NCBI GenBank assembly: GCA_028278335.1 | Contig: JANQEN010000135.1 | Coordinates: 1 to 64,000 of the forward strand | Length of the DNA: 64,000 bases | Reading direction: 5' to 3' | Origin: Chitinivibrionales bacterium | GTDB taxonomy: Bacteria > Fibrobacterota > Chitinivibrionia > Chitinivibrionales > JANQEN01 | In this document: piece by piece, positions 46,178 through 53,216 of the stretch | Layout: each line of letters opens with the position of its first letter | How positions within the stretch are numbered: position 1 is the first letter of the stretch | Program-made: the position numbers and the translations under genes | The notes under the pieces: generated by a model | The model's input: the letters and a program-made list of their open reading frames with translations, nothing else | Database searches by the model: none | What the model was told of the DNA's origin: nothing

Positions 46178-47623
46178 ATGCATACAAAAACTTTTTTTCT
46201 GATACTATTATATGTCTCTTTTTTAATGAGTCCCTGTTTGGGCTCTGTGCCCTATGATTGGACAATTTTAGAAAAAAGTGACACTCTTGACCTCTTATCA
46301 AAGGGACATTCTGTTGGTGCCATGATAGAACAGGTTGCTGTTGATGCAAAAGAAAAGAAAATTTCGACAAAAACCAGATTACAATTTGTTTTAGCAACGC
46401 ACATCAAAGATAATCCTGTTCAAACAGAGGTTGTTGAGACTCGGGAGTATAATTTTTTAGGTACCTTGACCTATGCTCGAATGAATATGATAAGTCCTAC
46501 GGGCACTTCAGTATGGGAGTTGACTCAATCAGATAAAGAGCTATGGCAATTAACGACAACTGTTGGCGGGATGAAAAACTCAAAGAACCTCTCACGGGTC
46601 AATGGCAGTTTACGAGTGCCCTATGCAATTAAGTCTGCCCTTTTGAATAATCAGATTCACATTGGCCATGAGTGGGTGGACACTTTGTTCGACCTTACCT
46701 CAGCCTCGGAGATCATCGTTAAGACGACCTGTGTTTCAACACCGGGAAAAGAGAGTGACCATTTTGTCTTTGAAAGTAAAGATAATGTGCTTGGGAAATG
46801 TGAACGAATAGAGATTGATAAAAAGGGCAACACTCTTTTACAAGAGGTGCAGCCATTTTTTACGGCTCGTAAAGCTGGTGCTTCCTTGTCAGAGAAGCCT
46901 TTATCAACAGAAGAATTGACACCGCGGCTCAATATGGCTGAAGCCTTTAAAGTTTCAGCAGAGCGATCAACACTGAGCAAAGAAGTGCTTGTCTTGACAA
47001 TAAAGGACCAGGGAAAACTGCATCCCTCAATCCTCCCCTGCTATACACCAATAAAGAAAGGTGTCTACCATTTACATACCCTTCCCCAAGACTGCTTTAG
47101 CAATAAGGTTTCCCTCGATGAGCTTTCACAAGCTAGCTGGCTAAAACCGACTGTAGCAATCCAGTCCAATCATCCTGAAATCAAGGCATTGGCAAAGAGA
47201 TTGACAACTGGTCTTTCTGAACCCTGTGAGATTATTGAAAAATGTACCTTCCATGTGTTTACTCGCCTTAAAAAGAGAAATGTGGGTACCTTTTCCAATG
47301 CCTACGAAACATTGAAGGCTGGTTATGGCGATTGTGGGGAGCATGCTGCCCTGTTGACCGCACTGCTTCGTGCTAACAATATAGCTTCCACTATTGTCTA
47401 TGGCCTTGTTTTCATGCCCCCCTTAAAGGGATACTACTATCATGCTTGGGTGGTGTGCAAAGGTAAGAGTGTCATTTTCGTCGATCCCTCACAGGGAAAA
47501 TACCCTGCATCGGTTGGGTATGTGCCATTGGTCCTTGATGATGATGGTACCAACCTTATCTATCTTGGAGCTTTGGTAGGACGACTGGGAATCACCTATG
47601 TTCCTAAAGATGGCGCACAATAG
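46178..47623 (+). CDS. Secreted transglutaminase-like protein
   Basis: The 481-residue protein has a signal peptide (about 5-22), a beta-rich N-terminal domain (about 40-300) and a transglutaminase-like core (about 330-460) with the complete Cys-His-Asp triad: Cys386 in YGDCGEHAALL, His422 in YYYHAWV and Asp436 in FVDPSQ. Such secreted domains hydrolyse or cross-link peptides, or act as proteases. It is the last gene of the coiled-coil/AraC operon; no terminator is visible before the tRNA region. Confidence 0.88.
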   Translation: MHTKTFFLILLYVSFLMSPCLGSVPYDWTILEKSDTLDLLSKGHSVGAMIEQVAVDAKEKKISTKTRLQFVLATHIKDNPVQTEVVETREYNFLGTLTYARMNMISPTGTSVWELTQSDKELWQLTTTVGGMKNSKNLSRVNGSLRVPYAIKSALLNNQIHIGHEWVDTLFDLTSASEIIVKTTCVSTPGKESDHFVFESKDNVLGKCERIEIDKKGNTLLQEVQPFFTARKAGASLSEKPLSTEELTPRLNMAEAFKVSAERSTLSKEVLVLTIKDQGKLHPSILPCYTPIKKGVYHLHTLPQDCFSNKVSLDELSQASWLKPTVAIQSNHPEIKALAKRLTTGLSEPCEIIEKCTFHVFTRLKKRNVGTFSNAYETLKAGYGDCGEHAALLTALLRANNIASTIVYGLVFMPPLKGYYYHAWVVCKGKSVIFVDPSQGKYPASVGYVPLVLDDDGTNLIYLGALVGRLGITYVPKDGAQ

Positions 47624-47662
47624 TTGGATAGTAGAATTGTATTCTCCCCTTGCTCACCCCTC

Positions 47663-47691
47663 TTGCTCACCTTTGAAACATGAGCTATTTT
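47663..47691 (+). promoter_or_regulatory. Promoter of the tRNA-Pro gene
   Basis: TTGCTC (47663-47668), 17 bases, TATTTT (47686-47691), ending 14 bases before the mature tRNA. It fits a sigma70-type promoter. Confidence 0.55.
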
Positions 47692-47705
47692 ATCAGCGTT
47701 ATTTT

Positions 47706-47779
47706 CGGAGTGTAGCGCAGTCTGGTAGCGCGCTTCGTTCGGGACGAAGAAGTCGGAGGTTCAAATCCTCTCACTCCGA
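47706..47779 (+). tRNA. tRNA-Pro (anticodon CGG)
   Basis: A 74-nt cloverleaf: acceptor CGGAGTG/CACTCCG, D-stem GCGC/GCGC, anticodon stem CTTCG/CGAAG with loop TTCGGGA (anticodon CGG), five-base variable loop, T-stem GGAGG/CCTCT with one G-U pair and TTCAAAT loop, discriminator A. The CCA end is not encoded. It decodes CCG proline codons. Confidence 0.95.
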
Positions 47780-47959
47780 TTATACTGCATAATCTGGGTT
47801 AATTCCTTTTTGTTCATTTCCATGATATGGGTGATGTGATAAACCCTCGATATTTCTTTGTGTCCTGCAGGAAATGGCTGATTGTACTGTTTTTGTATGG
47901 TACAATATATTATACTATTTATAACCATATTGTTCTTAGCTTTAGTAAATTGATTACCT

Positions 47960-49432
47960 ATGGATATTGTTGAAACAGAACAGGCTCGAGCACCACGAAT
48001 TTGGCATTCTGTGTGGTTTCAGATTCTTGTTGCAATAGTTGCCCTTTTTCTCTACGGAGGCAGCTTTGTACTCTTTTTTGAAAGTATAGATGCCTCTATT
48101 ACTGCCTTTGCTGGTTTACCAGTAATGATCTTTGCGTGGTTTTGGGGGATTAAGGCTGGTGTTGTCTCCGGGTGTTTGATGTTTCTTTTTAATACCCTCC
48201 TTTTTAAAATCGTCGCTAATACTGGTTGGGATGGGGTCATTTCCCATGAAGGAATTCCTGGAGCAGTGTCGGTTGTTTTGATTGGCCTTGCCTTTGGGTT
48301 CATGCGTGATTTACGAGAACGCTACCGTCGTGAACTACTTTCACGATCTGAAGCGGAGTATGCTTTACGCGCTTCGGAGCAGAATTTTCGAAATATGTTT
48401 GAACGCGCTTCAGAGGGGCTCTATATCATTGATATGAGTACCGGTCGATTTATTGGCGTTAACCAAGCTATGTTTGAGATGTTTGGCTATGCTCAAAAGG
48501 AGTTGATGACTCTCAGCCCCCATGATCTCTGCCCCAAAGAGGAGAAAGAGAAACAGAAAAAGATCTTTGATAAGGTCAACAAAGGGGAAACAGTTCATAA
48601 TTTCAAGGGTTATCGTGTTCGAAAGGATGGATACACCTTTTATGCACTTTGCTCAGCCCATCCAATCCAATGGTATGGAAAGACAGCTCTCTTTGGCAGT
48701 GTAAGAGATATCTCTGTGTTGGTTGAGTATCAACGACAGCTGGAATTAAAAAATAAGGAGATTTTAGATTTTACCCATGTGGTTACCCATGACATGCGTA
48801 ATCCATTAACTTCGCTGATGACTATTTTTGAATTCCTTCAGATGGAAGAGTTTAGGACTAACCAAGCCAAGCGCGAAGAGATGTTTCGCATGGGCCGTGA
48901 CTCTTTGCAGTACCTTTACGAGCTGGTGGAGAATTTATTGCAATGTACCCGACTTGAGGAGGGCACCCATCAAATTAACCTCGTCGCTACTAATGCTAAA
49001 GAGCTGGTCGCTGGAGTCGTTGATAAAATGAAGGTACAAATTGATAAAAGTGGTGTCACTGTTGTTCAAAAAGTTAATGCCGAGATTACCGTCGATCGAA
49101 AAGTTTTGAGCCATGTCTTTGTCAATTTAGTTGAGAATGCCATTAATTACATGGGAATCAATAATAATCCCTGTATTGAAATTGGCTCAACCATCCGTGA
49201 GGAGGTTGTTGAGTTTTATGTAAAGGATAATGGTACGGGCATTGCCGAAGATGACCTAGGTAAGATATTTAAAAAGTTTAAGCGAGGGAGCAATACGGTT
49301 GGGATCAAAGGTTCTGGATTAGGGTTGTCATTAGTCAAGGCTATCATAGAGGCCCATGGTGGAGAAATCTGGGTACAAAGTAAAGAGGGTGAGGGTACGA
49401 TATTCTTTTTTACGGTGCCCAAAGAGGTGTAG
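47960..49432 (+). CDS. Membrane PAS sensor histidine kinase
   Basis: The 490-residue kinase has an N-terminal membrane domain with about four helices (about 17-40, 47-65, 70-92, 100-115), a coiled linker, a PAS domain (about 133-258), a HisKA region with VVTHDMRNPLT (His at about 276) and a HATPase domain (N-box VENAINYM, G1 DNGTGIAEDD, F-box FKKFKRG, G2 GSGLGLSLV). The membrane part has few extracytoplasmic residues, so a membrane or small hydrophobic signal is likely. A single-domain receiver follows 36 bases later and is the probable partner. Confidence 0.93.
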   Translation: MDIVETEQARAPRIWHSVWFQILVAIVALFLYGGSFVLFFESIDASITAFAGLPVMIFAWFWGIKAGVVSGCLMFLFNTLLFKIVANTGWDGVISHEGIPGAVSVVLIGLAFGFMRDLRERYRRELLSRSEAEYALRASEQNFRNMFERASEGLYIIDMSTGRFIGVNQAMFEMFGYAQKELMTLSPHDLCPKEEKEKQKKIFDKVNKGETVHNFKGYRVRKDGYTFYALCSAHPIQWYGKTALFGSVRDISVLVEYQRQLELKNKEILDFTHVVTHDMRNPLTSLMTIFEFLQMEEFRTNQAKREEMFRMGRDSLQYLYELVENLLQCTRLEEGTHQINLVATNAKELVAGVVDKMKVQIDKSGVTVVQKVNAEITVDRKVLSHVFVNLVENAINYMGINNNPCIEIGSTIREEVVEFYVKDNGTGIAEDDLGKIFKKFKRGSNTVGIKGSGLGLSLVKAIIEAHGGEIWVQSKEGEGTIFFFTVPKEV

Positions 49433-49468
49433 ATGTCTATGTTTGACAAAGAGGATTAATGGGTCGTC

Positions 49469-49879
49469 ATGGTTAAAGAAAAAGAGACACTAAAAGGGAT
49501 TCGAGTACTGGTCATCGATGATGAGGATGTTATTCGAAACATGGTTACTACCATATTAGAAAAGGAGGGCTGTGTTGTAACAGCTGTTTATAATGGGGAA
49601 GAGGCCATGAAGCACTTCTCCACAGCCGCCTACGATGTTGTTGTGACCGATATGGCCATGCCACAAAAAGATGGCGTCGAAACAATCATTGAGATTCGTC
49701 AATTGCACCCGCCCGTCGGCATCGTTGCCATGTCTGGTGCTGATGTCAAGGAGCACCTTCTTCGATTGGCCACAGCCTTTGAAGCAGATGTTACCGTGCT
49801 AAAACCTTTCAAAGCAAAAAAGATCGTTGAGGCTGTGCTTAAAGCACGAAAGAAACACAGTGATGACGTTATCCGCTAG
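49469..49879 (+). CDS. Single-domain response regulator
   Basis: The 136-residue protein is one receiver domain: acidic pair in VIDDEDV, phosphoacceptor Asp in VVVTDMAMP, switch Ser in VAMSGAD and the conserved Lys in VLKPFKAKK. There is no output domain, so it acts by protein contact or as a phosphate relay for the adjacent kinase. It ends near a cluster facing it on the minus strand. Confidence 0.93.
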   Translation: MVKEKETLKGIRVLVIDDEDVIRNMVTTILEKEGCVVTAVYNGEEAMKHFSTAAYDVVVTDMAMPQKDGVETIIEIRQLHPPVGIVAMSGADVKEHLLRLATAFEADVTVLKPFKAKKIVEAVLKARKKHSDDVIR

Positions 49880-49967
49880 AGATTCAGAGCCATACTTTTC
49901 ATTTTTGTACCAGCTTCTAGAGAGCACTCCAACGTTTTCTCTTCTTCCTCAAAAGTAAAGAGAGAGA

Positions 49968-50549
49968 TCAATTCAACGAGTAATATACTGGCCAGCGTCC
50001 ACCATAATCCACCATTTGTACAATACCGATATTGTCAGCAAAATAGACTTCGTCAAACCCATGGAGCACAGCAGTGGTGTAGCTGAGTTTTAAAACATCT
50101 CTATAGGTTTTGCCACCCAGTGATAATGATTTAAAGATTTCATACCGGATATTCTGGCAATCACTCTCAAAGGTACCACCGCGACTTAGAAATCGCCTTG
50201 GTAAAAAGAGCTGAAATCTTCCCTTGAGTCGTTCGCTATACTTTATTCCTGAGGGCTCACTGATAAACCAGTCACTCTGGACCATATTTAGTTTTACTTC
50301 CCTAAACTCCACCTTATAGTAAAGGTCTCCCTCATCAGAGATAGTGTCTCGAACAGTTATAACAAAATCATTGCCATCCTCATCAGTATAATCCCACACT
50401 TTTCCCGATGTTGTAAAGGGGAATATATTATCAAAGGTTACATAGGTCGGTCCAGGATCATCACCGTGCCAACCTGTTGGAAAACAGCCAGCAAATAACA
50501 CAATTGCGCAACAGATACCGGTGAGTGTATAGATAGTTTTCTTAGTCAT
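49968..50549 (-). CDS. Lipoprotein of unknown function (downstream gene of pair)
   Basis: The 193-residue protein has a lipoprotein signal (MTKKTIYTLTGICC... LFAGC, Cys22), then a beta-rich soluble domain with an opening TFDNIFPFTTSGKVWDYTDEDGND and a YFADNIGIVQMVDYGG C-terminal part. I do not recognise the family. The start ATG at 50549 lies 6 bases after AAGGAG and overlaps the end of the upstream gene by 8 bases, so it is translationally coupled to it. A longer in-frame reading into that gene is not used. Confidence 0.8.
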   Translation of the reverse strand: MTKKTIYTLTGICCAIVLFAGCFPTGWHGDDPGPTYVTFDNIFPFTTSGKVWDYTDEDGNDFVITVRDTISDEGDLYYKVEFREVKLNMVQSDWFISEPSGIKYSERLKGRFQLFLPRRFLSRGGTFESDCQNIRYEIFKSLSLGGKTYRDVLKLSYTTAVLHGFDEVYFADNIGIVQMVDYGGRWPVYYSLN

Positions 50550-51408
50550 CATCCTCTCCTTTACTGTTAAATACAATCCCAATGGAAGCACCAATTGATG
50601 CAGGGATATCTCTATTTTGATTTTCAATAGTAATTGGTATCGAGCCATAGACATTTAGCGAGACCATTGTCAGAAGCTCAGCACTGATACCACCATAGAA
50701 ATGGAAGTGGTTTTTATGGACACTCCATTTGTCAATAACCCCAACCGGTTTTACACTGTGCTTGAATCCAAGAAAAACTCCTGCCATCTCAATGGGTGAG
50801 ACCCGAACAAAGGCGGACTGTTCAAAGGCAATGAAGATTTTTCGGATCCACTCTTCCTCATCGAGCACCATAGCGCTATCATATTGTTTACGGGTTCCAT
50901 GAAAACTACCAATAAACAATTCCGGTCGATAGCCCACAGATACCCAATGCTGATTTTTTGTAAAACGACCATGAATGCCAGTTCGAAACATGGAATACTC
51001 ATTGTGCATAATAGAGTCAGAAAGAGATGAAAAATTTACCGAAGCAAAACCAAATTGACCTCCCAAGGCAGCATGGTTACTAAAGGAATAGGTGCACTCG
51101 GCGCCAATTGATCCCTTGGGTTCGTAGAACACACTTCGGTGGTTTGTTATGGTGATATCATTAAAAAAATGAGTGTCTACCACAGTTTTTCTATAGACCT
51201 GTATTTGTGGTTCATCGATTTTGTAAGAGAAATGCCCTGCCATGCGCACCTGTCCCTTTTTATTGGCAACACCATTATCAACTGCAGTAACTTCGGGAAT
51301 CCCAGCAAAACGAACTTCCTGCGTTTTACTCACGGTAACCGGTGACAAGCACCCATTAAGTCCTGCAAGCAACAATCCACCAAATAAAAGCATCTTTTTT
51401 CTGTTCAT
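50542..51408 (-). CDS. Outer-membrane lipoprotein, probable beta-barrel-like
   Basis: The 288-residue product has a lipoprotein signal (LLLAGLNGC, Cys20) and a series of alternating polar/hydrophobic strands with aromatic ends (for example AALGGQFGFASVNF, HWVSVGYRPELFIGSF, HFHFYGGISAELL), which suggests an outer-membrane beta-barrel or barrel-like protein. The start at 51408 follows an AAGGAAAT stretch; 12 upstream codons are also open. It is the first gene of a two-gene minus-strand unit that diverges from a TIGR02147 regulator gene across a spacer with two palindromes. Confidence 0.8.
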   Translation of the reverse strand: MNRKKMLLFGGLLLAGLNGCLSPVTVSKTQEVRFAGIPEVTAVDNGVANKKGQVRMAGHFSYKIDEPQIQVYRKTVVDTHFFNDITITNHRSVFYEPKGSIGAECTYSFSNHAALGGQFGFASVNFSSLSDSIMHNEYSMFRTGIHGRFTKNQHWVSVGYRPELFIGSFHGTRKQYDSAMVLDEEEWIRKIFIAFEQSAFVRVSPIEMAGVFLGFKHSVKPVGVIDKWSVHKNHFHFYGGISAELLTMVSLNVYGSIPITIENQNRDIPASIGASIGIVFNSKGEDDD

Positions 51409-51444
51409 CTTATTTCCTTTCCTTAAAAGTCTATTTGTCTTCAT

Positions 51445-51450
51445 AGTATA
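51445..51450 (-). promoter_or_regulatory. -10 hexamer TATACT for the lipoprotein pair
   Basis: On the minus strand TATACT lies 37 bases upstream of the lipoprotein ATG. The -35 region is poor (AATTTA) and is overlapped by the first palindrome, which would suit an activator-dependent promoter. Confidence 0.5.
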
Positions 51451-51468
51451 AATTTACCTTGAATTATT

Positions 51469-51496
51469 AAATTGGACAATAGGTTTAGTCCAATTT
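51469..51496. promoter_or_regulatory. Palindrome A (candidate operator)
   Basis: Perfect 9-bp inverted repeat AAATTGGAC - 10 bases - GTCCAATTT, placed about 45 bases upstream of the expected start of the minus-strand lipoprotein transcript. It touches palindrome B at 51493-51496. Confidence 0.6.
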
Positions 51497-51521
51497 GTGT
51501 TGCCAAATTGGCAACACAAAT
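51493..51521. promoter_or_regulatory. Palindrome B, GTGTTGCCAA-n-TTGGCAACAC (candidate operator)
   Basis: A 29-bp perfect palindrome with 14-base arms (ATTTGTGTTGCCAA and TTGGCAACACAAAT) around a single A. Its right half, TTGGCAACAC, recurs at 51597-51606 over the -35 region of the TIGR02147 gene. It is not followed by a T-run and is positioned between two divergent units, so an operator is more likely than a terminator. Confidence 0.75.
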
Positions 51522-51596
51522 AAAGGTTTAACTTGTTTAATATTAATAACTTATATAAAATATTGTTAATTAACTTATAGTTAAAAGCTTTTGTTG

Positions 51597-51625
51597 TTGG
51601 CAACACTAGCCTTTTAGTGTATATT
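51597..51625 (+). promoter_or_regulatory. Promoter of the TIGR02147 gene with operator half-site
   Basis: TTGGCA (51597-51602), 17 bases, TATATT (51620-51625). The -35 is embedded in TTGGCAACAC, a half-site of palindrome B. Initiation about 7 bases past the -10 would place the transcript start at or next to the ATG at 51633, i.e. a leaderless message; no ribosome-binding sequence is present. Confidence 0.6.
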
Positions 51626-51632
51626 TATAAGT

Positions 51633-52475
51633 ATGGATATCTCAGTAATGCAATACACCGATTTTAGAGATTTTCTTAAGGATTTTTTTGAAGAGAAGAA
51701 AAAGAGCAATTATGGTTACTCTCTTCGATTTGTTGCAGGGAAGTTGGGGTGTAATCCTGGATTTTTCCTTAGGATTTTAAAGGGTGAGCGAACCCTTTCT
51801 GCTGAGTATCAATTGAAATTACACAAGCTATTAAATCTGGGTAAGAAGGAGAGGCGCTATTTTGACCTGCTTGTTCTCTATAATCAGGCAAAGAAACCCC
51901 TGGAAAAGGAAACCCACTTTGAGGAGCTTAAAAAATTTACGCGATCGAAGATATACAAAGTCTCTCAAAGGCAATACGCACTGTATGGTGAGTGGTATAA
52001 TGTAGCACTTCGGGAACTCATCAATGTGGTCCCGATTTTTGATACCAGTGATGCTACCTGTAAAAAACTTGCCGCCTATTTTAATCCTTCAGTTAAGGTG
52101 TCTGATATCAGAAAAAGCCTGGAAACACTTATTGCCACTGGTATGATTGAAAAGCGTGCCTCCGGGCGCTATTATTTAAGAAATAAGCTTATTACAACCG
52201 GTTTGGATATTCCGGTTTTTTCAGTCATGAAAATATTGGGACAATTTTTTGATTTAGGCAAGGCTGCTCTTCAGAGGTTTGCAAAAAAAGAACGGGTGTT
52301 GTCAACCGTGAGTGTAAGTCTCTCAAAGGACGGCTATGAGCAGATCAAATTGAAAAGCGAGGAGTATCGTAAGGAGATACTTGCCATTGCAAAAAATGAC
52401 ACCGGAAAACTCGAACGGGTCTATCATATGAACCTTCAACTATTCCCCTTAACAAAAAGAATAGGATTTGAATAA
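51633..52475 (+). CDS. TIGR02147-family putative transcriptional regulator
   Basis: The 280-residue protein matches the TIGR02147 family, a large paralog set first seen in Fibrobacter succinogenes. An N-terminal region of about 75 residues has the YTDFRDFLKDFFEEKKK opening and a helix-turn-helix-like segment (YSLRFVAGKLGCNPGFFLRILKG), followed by KKERRYFDLLVLYNQAK and a C-terminal winged-helix/DUF4423-like domain (IRKSLETLIATGMIEK; VSVSLSKDGYEQIKLKSEEYRKEI). A DNA-binding role is inferred from the folds. Its stop overlaps the next lipoprotein ATG (TAATG), and a promoter with an operator half-site precedes it, so autoregulation and control of the divergent lipoproteins are plausible. Confidence 0.88.
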   Translation: MDISVMQYTDFRDFLKDFFEEKKKSNYGYSLRFVAGKLGCNPGFFLRILKGERTLSAEYQLKLHKLLNLGKKERRYFDLLVLYNQAKKPLEKETHFEELKKFTRSKIYKVSQRQYALYGEWYNVALRELINVVPIFDTSDATCKKLAAYFNPSVKVSDIRKSLETLIATGMIEKRASGRYYLRNKLITTGLDIPVFSVMKILGQFFDLGKAALQRFAKKERVLSTVSVSLSKDGYEQIKLKSEEYRKEILAIAKNDTGKLERVYHMNLQLFPLTKRIGFE

Positions 52476-53119
52476 TGAAAAAACTACTTTTATTGTTGTT
52501 AGCCTTGTTATTTTTGATATCCTGTTTTAGCTCAGGCACTGCAGATGGCGGGTCTGGCTCAGAAATTGTAGGAAATGTTGAAGATGATTCGACCACAGTA
52601 AGAGCCTTAGGATGGCCCGTGGTCAATGGAAAGATATTCATCTTTTCCATCACCTACGAGGCAAATACCTCGATGCCCTATGCAAGCTATGAACCACATG
52701 CCCATACTGATTCAAGTGGTAATTTCAAACTGGACTCAGTAAAAATTGGCACCTACTTTATTGAGGCAAATAATAACAAGGGTGAGGCAGTAACAAAGAA
52801 AATTACCATTTCGACCAATGACGATAGATACAATGCAGGAACACTGTTGGTGAAAAAGGTCTCCTCACTGGCTTGCACCGTAAATACAGCATTACCCATA
52901 AATGAATCCTTTACTTATACGGTGTATATTCTTGGTACTCGTATCTATAGTAAAGGAGATAACACAAAGCTCACACTAACCTTTGGCGATATACCCTATG
53001 GTACCTATACCGTTCGATTCAAGTTTAATTATAAGGGCCAGGACTATATTATTGACAAACCAAATGTTACTTTTTTACCTGCCCTAGTGCAGAGTTTGTC
53101 GGTGGACTTTTTTAACTGA
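52475..53119 (+). CDS. Small lipoprotein with carboxypeptidase-regulatory-like domain
   Basis: The 214-residue protein has a strong lipoprotein signal (MKKLLLLLLALLFLISC, Cys17), then a GGSGSEIVGNV stretch, a typical opening for Fibrobacterota lipoproteins, and two beta-sandwich units resembling carboxypeptidase-regulatory-like domains (TDSSGNFKLDSVKIGTYFIEAN; LTFGDIPYGTYTVRF). The gene is coupled by a one-base overlap to the TIGR02147 gene, so the two are coexpressed; the lipoprotein may be the surface partner of the regulator (inference). The mature protein is likely exposed on an envelope membrane. Confidence 0.85.
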   Translation: MKKLLLLLLALLFLISCFSSGTADGGSGSEIVGNVEDDSTTVRALGWPVVNGKIFIFSITYEANTSMPYASYEPHAHTDSSGNFKLDSVKIGTYFIEANNNKGEAVTKKITISTNDDRYNAGTLLVKKVSSLACTVNTALPINESFTYTVYILGTRIYSKGDNTKLTLTFGDIPYGTYTVRFKFNYKGQDYIIDKPNVTFLPALVQSLSVDFFN

Positions 53120-53149
53120 CCAGGGTTTTAAAAGATATTCCAATAGATC

Positions 53150-53181
53150 AAAAAAAGGACCCCGCAAAAACTGCAGGGTCC
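53150..53181 (-). terminator. Rho-independent terminator of the protease gene
   Basis: GGACCC (53157-53162) pairs with GGGTCC (53176-53181), with an inner GC/GC pair around AAAAACT. On the minus strand the hairpin is followed by seven T (plus-strand A run 53150-53156), so it terminates the protease gene that ends at 53217. Confidence 0.8.
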
Positions 53182-53216
53182 CAATTTCGCATGGGAAATT
53201 TAGACAATAACAATCT

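Noticed and set aside
47598-47792. A plus-strand open frame crossing the tRNA
   Set aside because: It reads through the tRNA-Pro gene and overlaps the end of the transglutaminase gene; it is not coding.
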